A stretch of 6,234 bases of DNA. Source: Calditrichota bacterium (lineage in GTDB: Bacteria; Calditrichota; Calditrichia; RBG-13-44-9). The notes below the pieces were generated by a model. The model was not told the DNA's origin and made no database searches. It saw only the letters and a program-made list of their open reading frames with translations. Position numbers and translations under genes: made by a program. Numbering within the stretch: position 1 is the stretch's first letter; the number at the start of each line of letters is the position of its first letter. The stretch covers positions 1-6,234 of the forward strand of contig JAFGSO010000332.1 of the NCBI GenBank assembly GCA_016934605.1. The letters run 5' to 3'. Shown in pieces: positions 1 to 6,108 of the stretch.

Positions 1-13
1 ATAGCCTCAGAGC

Positions 14-30
14 ACACAGAGAACACAGAG
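14..30. repeat. Short direct repeat (two ACACAGAG units)
   Basis: Two copies of ACACAGAG lie at 14-21 and 23-30, one base apart, in the non-coding start of the window. No open frame covers 1-113. Purine-rich CACAGAG strings of this kind often occur as dispersed intergenic repeats in environmental genomes, but only this one is visible here, so its family status is inference. Confidence 0.4.
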
Positions 31-122
31 AGAAAGATCAATGTATGGTATAATGATGTGAATGTTTGTGAATTAACCAGGTTAAAAAAGTATCAGTTTT
101 CCTTTTTATTAAATTGACTCTG

Positions 123-581
123 ATGGCTGGCAGGCGTACTCTCATTTTGGGAATTGGAAATATCCTTTTGTCCGACGAAGGAGTGGGAATTCACGTCATC
201 CGGGAGTTAAAGAAAAAAATTCTTCCCCCGGAAGTAGAACTGGTAGATGGCGGTACGGGTGGTTATGAATTGATTCGGTTCTTCAAAGGAGTGGATAAAA
301 TTGTTATTATTGATGCCATAAAAGCAGAGTCAGAAGCCGGTACGCTCGTGCGGATACTTCCCGAAGACATCAACACGGGGCGTGCTGTTCGCTATTCGGC
401 ACATCAGGACGGGTTTCTGGAACTCATGCAGAAGGTAAAAGAATTAACTCATGTACCTGAAATGGTTATTTATGGAATGGTGGTTGAAAAAGCTGACGGG
501 TTCGATTTGCAGCTCAGTGATAAAGTGAAGGAAAATATTCCGAAGCTGATTTCAGCGATCTTAAAAGAGATACGAATATAA
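123..581 (+). CDS. [NiFe]-hydrogenase maturation protease (HyaD/HybD/HycI family)
   Basis: This is a cytoplasmic endopeptidase that removes the C-terminal tail of a [NiFe]-hydrogenase large subunit after nickel insertion. From the ATG at 123 it is 152 residues, normal for the family. The N-terminal motif GIGNILLSDEG (residues 10-20), the DGGTGGYEL stretch (42-50), IIDAI (62-66) and SAHQDGF (92-98) are all visible. By comparison with E. coli HybD, the metal-binding residues would be Glu19, Asp64 and His94, all present. A TTG at 114 would add three residues; ATG at 123 is preferred because it places the first strand close to the N-terminus as in relatives. Neither start has a clear Shine-Dalgarno site. 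No hydrogenase structural gene lies downstream; one may lie before position 1, though 1-122 is non-coding. Which hydrogenase it processes cannot be told from the sequence. Confidence 0.92.
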   Translation: MAGRRTLILGIGNILLSDEGVGIHVIRELKKKILPPEVELVDGGTGGYELIRFFKGVDKIVIIDAIKAESEAGTLVRILPEDINTGRAVRYSAHQDGFLELMQKVKELTHVPEMVIYGMVVEKADGFDLQLSDKVKENIPKLISAILKEIRI

Positions 582-695
582 TTATAAACCACTTTCTTTT
601 GCCTGGATTGGTTATATTACCAAAAAAATTTCAATTAGAAAGTCATATATGAATTGGAATTGTGATTTTGATTAATTTCCTTTATTTTTACACAT

Positions 696-1803
696 ATGCT
701 GACAAAAGACAAACTCAAATTATCAACACGATTTATATTTATTATATTGACTACATTATCTTGCTTCGCTTTCGCCCAGCCACATAATAAAACCTTTTAT
801 TTCTATCAGGGAATATCCTTCGGTTCAGAAGCCCTTTTTAATCCAATTAGAGTTATCATCAACGGCGGATTTGGCATTATGCAAATCAGCAACCGGTCAA
901 ATAACCTTAATTCTGTTGATCTTGAAAATGGTTTTAAGAATGTCACCTATAATCTCTCCCATCCTTTCAAAACCATCTCACAATCTGGGTGGAAAAAATT
1001 CCTGACCCGTGAAGTGATTTCCACCAGCACCAGCTAAAAAATGCCCAGTATTATCCAAATTATAAACTTCACTTCATTGGTGGAGGATTCACCTACCGGG
1101 CGTTTATAGACTGGTTTGGTTGGCATAATTATCCCCATGTCAGATGGTGGGCATTGAGTTCCTGGTTCGGATACCACTTTCTCAATGAAATTGTGGAAAA
1201 CAATTACTATGTAGGCCTCAATGTGGATCCAATTTCTGACATGTATATCTTCAATACTGCTGGCTTGCTGTTATTTTCATTTGACAGGGTTGCCAGATTC
1301 TTTGCAAATATTCTTCATATGCGCGATTGGTCATTCATGCCGGGATACGATCCTTTCTTAAATACCCTTGAGAATAACGGTTAGAATTTCATGATCAAGG
1401 TAAAATTGCCTTTCTGGGAGAGGTGGAGCTATTTCAATCACTGGGGTGTTAATGATATGTTTGGCCTATCTTATCTTACGAATGATGGCAGCAGTTATTC
1501 CTTTGCGGGAGGACTGGTGGCAAAAGATCTGCTAAACATTGATAATGATACCGGTGTCCACGAATTGACTGCAACACTGGTATGGACTGCCGGATTTTTT
1601 ACGATCGAAACAATTCACTCCTGGCTTCTCTCATTCTGTCAGGAACCAAAGGATATAAAATACGCCTTAATATTTATCCAGGATTGTTGCATATTGGAAG
1701 AATTTCTCCCGGATTTTTCATCAACTTTCGAAAAGACAACCAGTTGGTAACAGGTCTTCATTTGAACATTCTTCCAATTGGGATAACAGGGATGGTAAAA
1801 TAA
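696..1803 (+). pseudogene. Decayed gene for an exported protein of unknown function
   Basis: One ancestral gene of about 369 codons can be followed through three reading frames. The first part (696 to about 1015) begins with a signal peptide: a basic N-region, the hydrophobic run FIFIILTT, and likely cleavage at AFA|Q (27/28). It continues through FNPIRVIINGGFG. Near 1013-1034 the frame shifts; the second part runs on as NAQYYPNYKLHFIGGGFTYR, then LNEIVENNYY and NVDPISDMYIFN. A TAG at 1382-1384 interrupts this frame, but the protein-like sequence resumes at once (KLPFWERWSYFNHWG). At the six-T run 1595-1600 the frame shifts again, giving AGFF|YDRNNSLLASLIL and continuing to the TAA at 1801-1803. 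Both shifts fit loss of a single base, perhaps in T runs. The aromatic-rich, strand-like pattern suggests an envelope protein; I cannot name the family. No Shine-Dalgarno site precedes the ATG. A sequencing-error origin is possible, but three lesions in one gene beside intact neighbours favour real decay. Confidence 0.82.
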
Positions 1804-1820
1804 TAGAATTTTATATTTGA

Positions 1821-1857
1821 GCTTTATTGGTATATAGTATTAATATACCAATAAAGC
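1821..1857. repeat. Perfect 15-bp inverted repeat (hairpin) after the pseudogene
   Basis: GCTTTATTGGTATAT (1821-1835) and ATATACCAATAAAGC (1843-1857) are exact reverse complements, separated by the 7-base loop AGTATTA. The hairpin begins 17 bases after the pseudogene stop. There is no T-run on the + strand side, so it is not a standard intrinsic terminator, although it could stop or stabilise transcript ends. A small palindromic repeat element or protein-binding site is equally possible. Confidence 0.75.
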
Positions 1858-2218
1858 ATGTTGGACACAGGATACAGGTATCAGAAAAAAAACGTCCACG
1901 AATTATACCGAAGGGATGCCCTTGGCACACGTCTGTCCGGAGACCAGGCCGGAATTAACACGAAATACACGGACAATTATTGATGTTGATTGTTATAAAA
2001 AAGGAAAACCTCATTAAACTCAAAATTAGAATTATTATTCCTACAGCATTCCTTTGTGCTCATTCGTGTGCCGTAAGAGTCCTTTTGGGAAAATGCTTTG
2101 ACAGATTATGAAGTCTTGATTCCCGATTCCTGTCCTTGATTTAAAGGTATAAAAAGTGATATTAAAAAATGTAAATCAAATAAATTTATTATAAAGACGA
2201 TTGTGGGAGATATTCAAC
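1858..2218. other. Gene-free spacer with degenerate inverted repeat sequence
   Basis: I see no convincing gene here. The stretch holds GGCACACG at 1924-1931 and its reverse complement CGTGTGCC at 2065-2072, the small hairpin AAGGG-ATG-CCCTT around 1913-1925, and CACGAAATACACGG-like sequence near 1959-1975. Strings built on CACGAA/TTCGTG suggest two degenerate copies of a dispersed intergenic repeat in opposite orientation. A weak sigma70-like pair, TTGATT (2136-2141) and TATTAA (2160-2165) with an 18-base gap, could serve the next gene but is not strong evidence in such AT-rich sequence. Confidence 0.5.
2205..2210 (+). promoter_or_regulatory. Ribosome-binding site deciding the DinB-like start
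   Basis: GGGAGA lies 8 bases before the ATG at 2219. It supports that ATG over the in-frame TTG at 2201, which overlaps the region just before this site and has no Shine-Dalgarno of its own. Confidence 0.65.
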
Positions 2219-2710
2219 ATGGATAAATTCTGGAAAAACACCATCTGGCAGCAGTTCGGAGCAGCCATTGATATGCTGGAAAATGCTATAAATGCTTGTC
2301 CTGAATATTTATGGAAAGATACTTCACAGCAGCCCGAATTCTGGTACATTTCATTTCATACCCTCTTCTTCCTGGACTATTATTTGACTCCTTCGCAAGA
2401 CCAATTCACACCTCCCTCCCCCTTCACCATGGACGAGCTTGATCCCTCAGGTAAAATGCCGGAACGATCTTATGCAAAATTCGAATTAATGACTTACCTG
2501 AGACACGGACGTGAAAAGTGTCATAAAGTTATCTCCGAAATTAAGGAAGAAGAGGCCCGCTGCTACAGAGGACCAGACTGGTTAGGACTGACCCTGGCTG
2601 AACTGCTGTTATACAACATGAGGCATGTGCAGCATCATGCAGCACAACTCAATCTTATTCTCAGACAGAGAACAGCTTCGGCACCTGGATGGATACGCAA
2701 ATCAAGATAG
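2219..2710 (+). CDS. DinB-like putative metal-dependent protein
   Basis: The 163-residue product resembles the DinB/YfiT-like four-helix-bundle superfamily, whose members bind a divalent metal through three histidines and include thiol transferases as well as many proteins of unknown function. The visible candidates are His47 in ISFHTLFFLDYYL (end of helix 2) and His136 and His140 in the MRHVQHHAAQL motif (helix 4), the usual H plus HxxxH layout. The first helix (residues 5-27) begins with an amphipathic FWKNTIWQQFGAAIDMLENA. There is no signal peptide, so it should be cytoplasmic. Length is typical. It stands alone: 415 bases separate it from the pseudogene and 149 from the next gene. The name DinB is historical and does not imply a DNA-damage role. 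The substrate cannot be inferred. Confidence 0.8.
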   Translation: MDKFWKNTIWQQFGAAIDMLENAINACPEYLWKDTSQQPEFWYISFHTLFFLDYYLTPSQDQFTPPSPFTMDELDPSGKMPERSYAKFELMTYLRHGREKCHKVISEIKEEEARCYRGPDWLGLTLAELLLYNMRHVQHHAAQLNLILRQRTASAPGWIRKSR

Positions 2711-2859
2711 ATTGTTATGAAAGAATATATTTGATTATAAATTAAAAAGGCGGTAATATTGTAATAAATATTATGATCCGGGCAAATTAGAGTAATTTTC
2801 TCGTGATTTTTATAAATAAATCTGCAATAAAGTACTTTTAAAACGAAAGGAAATTTCTT

Positions 2860-3420
2860 ATGAAAAAAGTGCTAATTCCGAGCCTGATCATTCTGGGATT
2901 AAATCTGTCTGCATTCTCGCAGGGTATGAATCAAAATTTGGGTAACGGAAATAATATGGGTATCGGCCTTAATCCGGTACTGCTGCTGTTCGAGTGGGTA
3001 TCGGGTGAGGTGAACCTCTGGAATGTCAGTCGCAGTGCGGAGATTAATATACCATTTCAATATGTAAAAAATCCGTTTGTTTTTGATGATGAAAATGAGG
3101 ATTGGGATCTCCGATATTACACCATTGGGGTTTACTATCGATATTTCTTCAGTCAAAAACAGGAAGGTTTTTTTGCACAGGCGGGATGGCAGTATGCCGG
3201 AGCTTCAGTTAAGGAAGGTGGTCAGGAAGCAACCGGATCCCTTAATTCAATTCTGTTCGGATTTGGTTATCGCCTGATTTCAGACGGGGGACTTTTCTGG
3301 GGATGCGGTTTGTCTGTCGGCAGAGCATGGGGAAAAGTTGAGGCACCTGACGGTGATGAGGTGCAGGGGTCCGGATTGAATATTGATATTGATTTATTGA
3401 AATTTGGCTATGCATGGTAA
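2860..3420 (+). CDS. Exported small beta-barrel-type outer-membrane protein, unknown function
   Basis: The 186-residue product starts with a signal peptide: MKK, a hydrophobic stretch (VLIPSLIILGLNL) and likely cleavage at AFS|Q (20/21). The mature part opens with a Gly/Asn-rich segment (about residues 22-36). It then shows alternating hydrophobic and aromatic strands such as YYTIGVYYRYFF, GFFAQAGWQYAG and SILFGFGYRL, and it ends in an aromatic residue (FGYAW), as many outer-membrane barrels do. This resembles the small eight-strand-type barrel proteins of FCB-group bacteria, but I cannot assign a named family or ligand. AAAGGAAA (2846-2853) is a plausible ribosome-binding site for the ATG. 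An AT-only hairpin (TAATATT / AATATTA, 2754-2773) lies in the upstream spacer and may be chance. Codon use looks like its intact neighbours. Confidence 0.75.
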   Translation: MKKVLIPSLIILGLNLSAFSQGMNQNLGNGNNMGIGLNPVLLLFEWVSGEVNLWNVSRSAEINIPFQYVKNPFVFDDENEDWDLRYYTIGVYYRYFFSQKQEGFFAQAGWQYAGASVKEGGQEATGSLNSILFGFGYRLISDGGLFWGCGLSVGRAWGKVEAPDGDEVQGSGLNIDIDLLKFGYAW

Positions 3421-3548
3421 TAGACAACCGATTCTTGTTCTAATAAACAGGGATTTTGGTGAATTCAACTCATCACGTTTTTAAAATTTATTAATTTAGT
3501 TTTTATTGAAATTAGAATTTATTATTTTGGATTGTCTGTTATTAATTC

Positions 3549-3556
3549 AAAGGAGA
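3549..3556 (+). promoter_or_regulatory. Ribosome-binding site for the long peroxiredoxin form
   Basis: AAAGGAGA ends 7 bases before the ATG at 3564, a good match and spacing. It supports translation of the 37-residue N-terminal extension. Confidence 0.75.
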
Positions 3557-3563
3557 TCCGCTT

Positions 3564-4283
3564 ATGGCAGAAGAAATTCAAGCTGGATGTGCCAGACCAA
3601 CCGGCGGACCAGTGGGAGAATCTCCGCCCCCGGAAGCCAGTCAGGAAGAAAAACCAATCGAGGAGGTGCATAAAATGATCAAGGTAGGACAAAAAGCCCC
3701 TGATTTTACCGCACCCGCCTATCACAAAGGAAAATTTGTCAATGTAAAACTCTCGGATTACCTTGGCAAATGGGTGCTGCTCTGTTTTTATCCCGGTGAT
3801 TTTACCTTTGTCTGAGCGACTGAAATCTCAGCAGTTGCTGAAAAATACCCTGAATTTCAGAAGCTCGGAGTAGAAATTCTCTCCATGAGTATCGATAGTG
3901 TATTTGTCCACAAAATGTGGAACGATCACGAACTTTCCAAAATGGTTAAAAATGGTATTCCTTTCCCCATGCTATCCGATGGCGGTGGCAAAGTGGGAAC
4001 CGTTTTTGGTGTATATGACGAGAACGCCGGAGTGGAAACCCGCGGACGATTCATCATCGATCCTGACGGAATTGTTCAGGGATACGAAGTGCTCACCCCA
4101 CCGGTAGGAAGAAACGTCAATGAATCCATCCGGCAGGTTCAGGCTTTTCAACTGGTGCGTAACAGCAAGGGCAGTGAAGCAACACCGTCCGGCTGGAAAC
4201 CGGGAAAAATGACCCTGAAACCGGGTCCTGACCTGGTAGGTAAAGTCTGGGAAGTCTGGAAAACCGATATGGCATTCGACTGA
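3564..4283 (+). CDS. Selenocysteine-containing peroxiredoxin (AhpC/TSA family), TGA read as Sec
   Basis: Peroxiredoxins reduce H2O2 and organic peroxides through a peroxidatic Cys in a Px3Tx2C motif. Here the motif is P77-GDF-T81-FV-U84, and codon 84 is TGA (3813-3815). The frame continues unchanged with ATEISAVAEKYPEF through RGRFIIDPDG (likely catalytic Arg160) and PPVGRNVNE to a TGA stop at 4281, giving 239 residues including Sec. Both sides of the TGA are conserved peroxiredoxin sequence, so a broken gene is unlikely. The C-terminal VCP motif of 2-Cys enzymes is replaced by A206-T207-P208, so the usual resolving Cys is absent; the only cysteines are Cys9 and Cys74. Residues 1-37 form a Pro/Glu-rich extension with Cys9. 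An internal ATG at 3675 would give a 202-residue form with Sec at position 47, the standard place. The final TGA has TAA five codons later as a backup stop. The gene is monocistronic, with its own terminator. Sec peroxiredoxins are known in anaerobic bacteria; use implies selA-selD elsewhere in the genome. Confidence 0.88.
3660..3668 (+). promoter_or_regulatory. Strong internal ribosome-binding site before an alternative peroxiredoxin start
   Basis: GAGGAGGTG contains a nearly complete anti-Shine-Dalgarno match, AGGAGG at 3661-3666, 8 bases before the in-frame ATG at 3675 (M38 of the long form). It is stronger than the site for the upstream ATG. The encoded residues are IEEVHK, so it could be chance, but spacing and position at the true domain boundary (MIKVGQKAPDF) argue for use. 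Confidence 0.6.
3813..3838 (+). promoter_or_regulatory. Sec codon and candidate bacterial SECIS hairpin
   Basis: TGA at 3813-3815 is followed directly by GCGACTG (3816-3822), loop AAATCTCAG (3823-3831) and CAGTTGC (3832-3838). All seven positions pair, one as G-U. An alternative fold pairs CTGA with TCAG around the loop AATC and leaves a 3' bulge. Bacterial SECIS elements sit within the coding region just after UGA and are read by SelB. Position and size fit, but the primary sequence is not diagnostic without folding and SelB data. Confidence 0.65.
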
Positions 4284-4307
4284 TCTTTTCAGACATAATA
4301 CATTATG

Positions 4308-4338
4308 AAAGAGGCTGCGCAATGCAGCCTTTTTTTTT
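4308..4338 (+). terminator. Intrinsic terminator of the peroxiredoxin gene
   Basis: AGGCTGC (4312-4318) and GCAGCCT (4324-4330) form a perfect 7-bp GC-rich stem with the loop GCAAT, followed by nine Ts (4330-4338). Upstream AAAG can pair with part of the T-run to lengthen the stem. It lies 28 bases after the stop and separates this transcript from the downstream gene. Confidence 0.92.
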
Positions 4339-4361
4339 GAAGAGGGATAGAGGAATAAAGA

Positions 4362-4389
4362 GGTATATGGTATAAGGTATAAGGTATAC
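4362..4389. repeat. Four tandem heptamers GGTATAN
   Basis: GGTATAT, GGTATAA, GGTATAA and GGTATAC follow one another without gaps, then grade into GGCAAGGTACAAGGTAAAAGG. No open frame on either strand here looks like a protein. This is a simple tandem repeat at the start of a larger repeat module that runs to about 4464. Confidence 0.75.
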
Positions 4390-4409
4390 GGCAAGGTACA
4401 AGGTAAAAG

Positions 4410-4459
4410 GATGAGGGGAACACCTTGCGCTTTGAGCCTTGTTTACCTTTCCCCTCATC
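4410..4459. repeat. Inverted repeat with 11-bp arms
   Basis: GATGAGGGGAA (4410-4420) and TTCCCCTCATC (4449-4459) are exact reverse complements with a 28-base interval. The flanks extend the symmetry loosely: AAGGTAAAAG lies before the first arm, and the complement of TTGTTTACC lies inside the second. CAAGGT (4392-4397) is also complementary to ACCTTG (4422-4427). No T-run follows. The block looks like a dispersed intergenic repeat with two opposed purine-rich copies rather than a terminator. Confidence 0.65.
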
Positions 4460-4564
4460 TCCCGGAATAAACAATAATAAGATAATTCCTTTGATTTTGC
4501 GTAAAAGTTATACATATTGAATATTAATAACGGGTTAAGCAAAATTTACAGGAACAACATCAAA

Positions 4565-5950
4565 ATGCTGAACAGGAAAGCATACCTGATTTTCAAGCCC
4601 ATAAGAATCATCGTTATGACGCTGCTCCTCACGGTTTGGAATTTATCATGTTCATCGGATAACGCTATATCAGAAATACAAAAAGAAGGAAGACTGCTGG
4701 TGCTGATGCGCAATACGCCCACCATTTATTATGAGGGACCGGAAGGACCAAAGGGTTTCGAATATGATCTGGTGAAAGCATTTGCCAAACACCTGAATGT
4801 CAATCTCAAGGTAAAAATTTATGACAGTCTGGCCGATCTTCTCGATGCCATCCAGCAGGGAGAGGGGGACTTTGCTTCGGGTGCCATCACTAAAACCGAG
4901 GACAGGGAAGATGTTTATTCATTCGGTCCGGACTATTACACGGTTCAGCAGCTGGTAGTCTATCGGAGGGGTACAAAAGCTCCGAAAAATATTGAAGATT
5001 TAACCGAATTTGAAATTCAAATTATCGCTGAAAGCAGCTATGAAGAGCGCCTGAGTGCCCTGAAAGAGGATTATCCGGATCTGAACTGGACAGTAACCGA
5101 CGAATATTCCACCGAGCAGTTGTTACAGCAAGTCTGGCGGGGTGAGCTGGACTGCACCGTGGCCGATCAGAATATTGTAGCAGTTAACCGGCGATATTTC
5201 CCCGGACTGGAAGTTGCTTTTCCCATCAGCGAAGAGCATTCACTTGCCTGGGTCATCAATCCACAGAAAGCCTCATTGGGAGATGAGCTGGAGGAATGGC
5301 TGGATAGCTTTGAGGAAAAAGGCGGCCTGGCGGCGCTGCGGGATAAATATTACAGCTATACCGAACTGTATGATTATGTCGATTTACGTGAATTTCACAA
5401 GCGTATCAACTGGCGCCTCCCGCAGTACCGGTCCTGGTTCCAGGAAGCAGCGGGAAAGTTTAACTTCAGCTGGACGCTTCTGGCTGCTCTGGCCTATCAG
5501 GAATCTCATTGGAGTCCCAGAGCAAAAAGTCCCACGGGTGTCCGTGGCATTATGATGCTCACCCGGCAGACCGCCCAATCAGTGGGAGTCCAAAACAGGC
5601 TTGATCCCTACCAGAGCATCATGGGGGGTGCTGAGTATCTGGCCCGCATGGTCGAGCGGGTTCCTGATTCCGTTTACCAGAGAGACCGCATCAAATTCGC
5701 TCTTGCAGCCTATAATGTTGGCATGGGACATATGGAAGATGCCCGGATTCTGGCTGAAAAACTGGGTTACGATCCCAACAGCTGGAATGAGCTCAAAGAG
5801 GTTCTACCCCTGCTCACCCAGAAGAAATATTACAGTCGATTAAAACATGGATATGCCAGGGGGACTGAACCGGTCCGATATGTCGGACGAATCCGCAACT
5901 ATCAGAATATTTTGGAGGCAAAATTTGCAGGAGCCGGACAGCCGGATTGA
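4565..5950 (+). CDS. mltF: Membrane-bound lytic murein transglycosylase F (MltF-like)
   Basis: The enzyme cleaves the MurNAc-GlcNAc bond of peptidoglycan to form 1,6-anhydroMurNAc ends in the periplasm. The 461-residue product has the MltF order. It starts with a hydrophobic export signal (residues 10-28) followed by Cys29 in NLSCSSDN, a likely lipidation site although Asn at -3 is imperfect. A periplasmic solute-binding-type (SBP_bac_3) regulatory domain spans about 40-265, with GPKGFEYDLVKAFA and the GDFASGAITKTEDRE stretch. The SLT catalytic domain spans about 290-450. The catalytic Glu is Glu313 in AYQESHW (codon at 5501). SPTGVRGIMMLT (322-333), AAYNVGMGH (381-389) and RYVGRIRNYQNIL (438-450) complete the fold. 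The E. coli enzyme is somewhat longer (518 residues). An in-frame TTG at 4517 would add 16 residues; ATG at 4565 is preferred, with AGGA at 4550-4553 as a modest ribosome-binding site. It is isolated from its neighbours. Confidence 0.92.
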   Translation: MLNRKAYLIFKPIRIIVMTLLLTVWNLSCSSDNAISEIQKEGRLLVLMRNTPTIYYEGPEGPKGFEYDLVKAFAKHLNVNLKVKIYDSLADLLDAIQQGEGDFASGAITKTEDREDVYSFGPDYYTVQQLVVYRRGTKAPKNIEDLTEFEIQIIAESSYEERLSALKEDYPDLNWTVTDEYSTEQLLQQVWRGELDCTVADQNIVAVNRRYFPGLEVAFPISEEHSLAWVINPQKASLGDELEEWLDSFEEKGGLAALRDKYYSYTELYDYVDLREFHKRINWRLPQYRSWFQEAAGKFNFSWTLLAALAYQESHWSPRAKSPTGVRGIMMLTRQTAQSVGVQNRLDPYQSIMGGAEYLARMVERVPDSVYQRDRIKFALAAYNVGMGHMEDARILAEKLGYDPNSWNELKEVLPLLTQKKYYSRLKHGYARGTEPVRYVGRIRNYQNILEAKFAGAGQPD

Positions 5951-5985
5951 AGAAGAACAAAGAAATAAGATCAAATCCGCCAGGA

Positions 5986-6001
5986 TCCGCCTTTCGGCGG
6001 A
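5986..6001. repeat. Small GC-rich hairpin after mltF
   Basis: TCCGCC (5986-5991) and GGCGGA (5996-6001) pair around the loop TTTC, 36 bases after the mltF stop. ATCCGCC also occurs as a direct copy at 5975-5981. There is no T-run, so termination is uncertain. The TCCGCC/GGCGGA pair resembles small palindromic repeats seen in intergenic DNA, but only one is present here. Confidence 0.5.
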
Positions 6002-6108
6002 GATCAAAGAATCAAGAATATTTGATTATTGCTTTAGCCCCGAAAAAACTTGATTTAAATCCATTCATAACAATTTAATAATTTGTCTTACTTTGATCTT
6101 GTGGCCGT

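Noticed and set aside
1858..1983. A 41-codon open frame from ATG at 1858 to TGA at 1981.
   Set aside because: The ATG touches the end of the 15-bp hairpin, there is no ribosome-binding site, and the frame runs through degenerate repeat sequence. No recognisable protein pattern was seen.
3459..3484. Possible terminator after the beta-barrel gene (GTGA/TCAC followed by Ts).
   Set aside because: Only four base pairs with a long loop, too weak to call.
3512..3528. Possible PerR-type operator (TTAGAATTTATTATT) upstream of the peroxiredoxin.
   Set aside because: The arms match each other and the known PerR palindrome only weakly, and the whole spacer is AT-rich, so this level of similarity is expected by chance.
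3813..3815. TGA as a simple nonsense mutation splitting a peroxiredoxin pseudogene.
   Set aside because: It is the only lesion, sits precisely at the catalytic residue, leaves the frame intact and is followed by a hairpin; random mutation would rarely choose this codon.
3813..3815. TGA reassigned genome-wide to Trp or Gly.
   Set aside because: TGA ends the mltF-like gene at its natural C-terminus and also ends the peroxiredoxin itself, and the intact genes use TGG for Trp.
3972..4394. A 140-codon minus-strand open frame over the 3' part of the peroxiredoxin gene.
   Set aside because: It is antisense to well-conserved peroxiredoxin sequence and crosses the terminator and repeat; its product shows no domain-like pattern.
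5847..6053. A 68-codon open frame overlapping the end of mltF.
   Set aside because: It lies mostly in another frame of the conserved MltF C-terminus and runs into a hairpin-containing spacer; no protein-like features.
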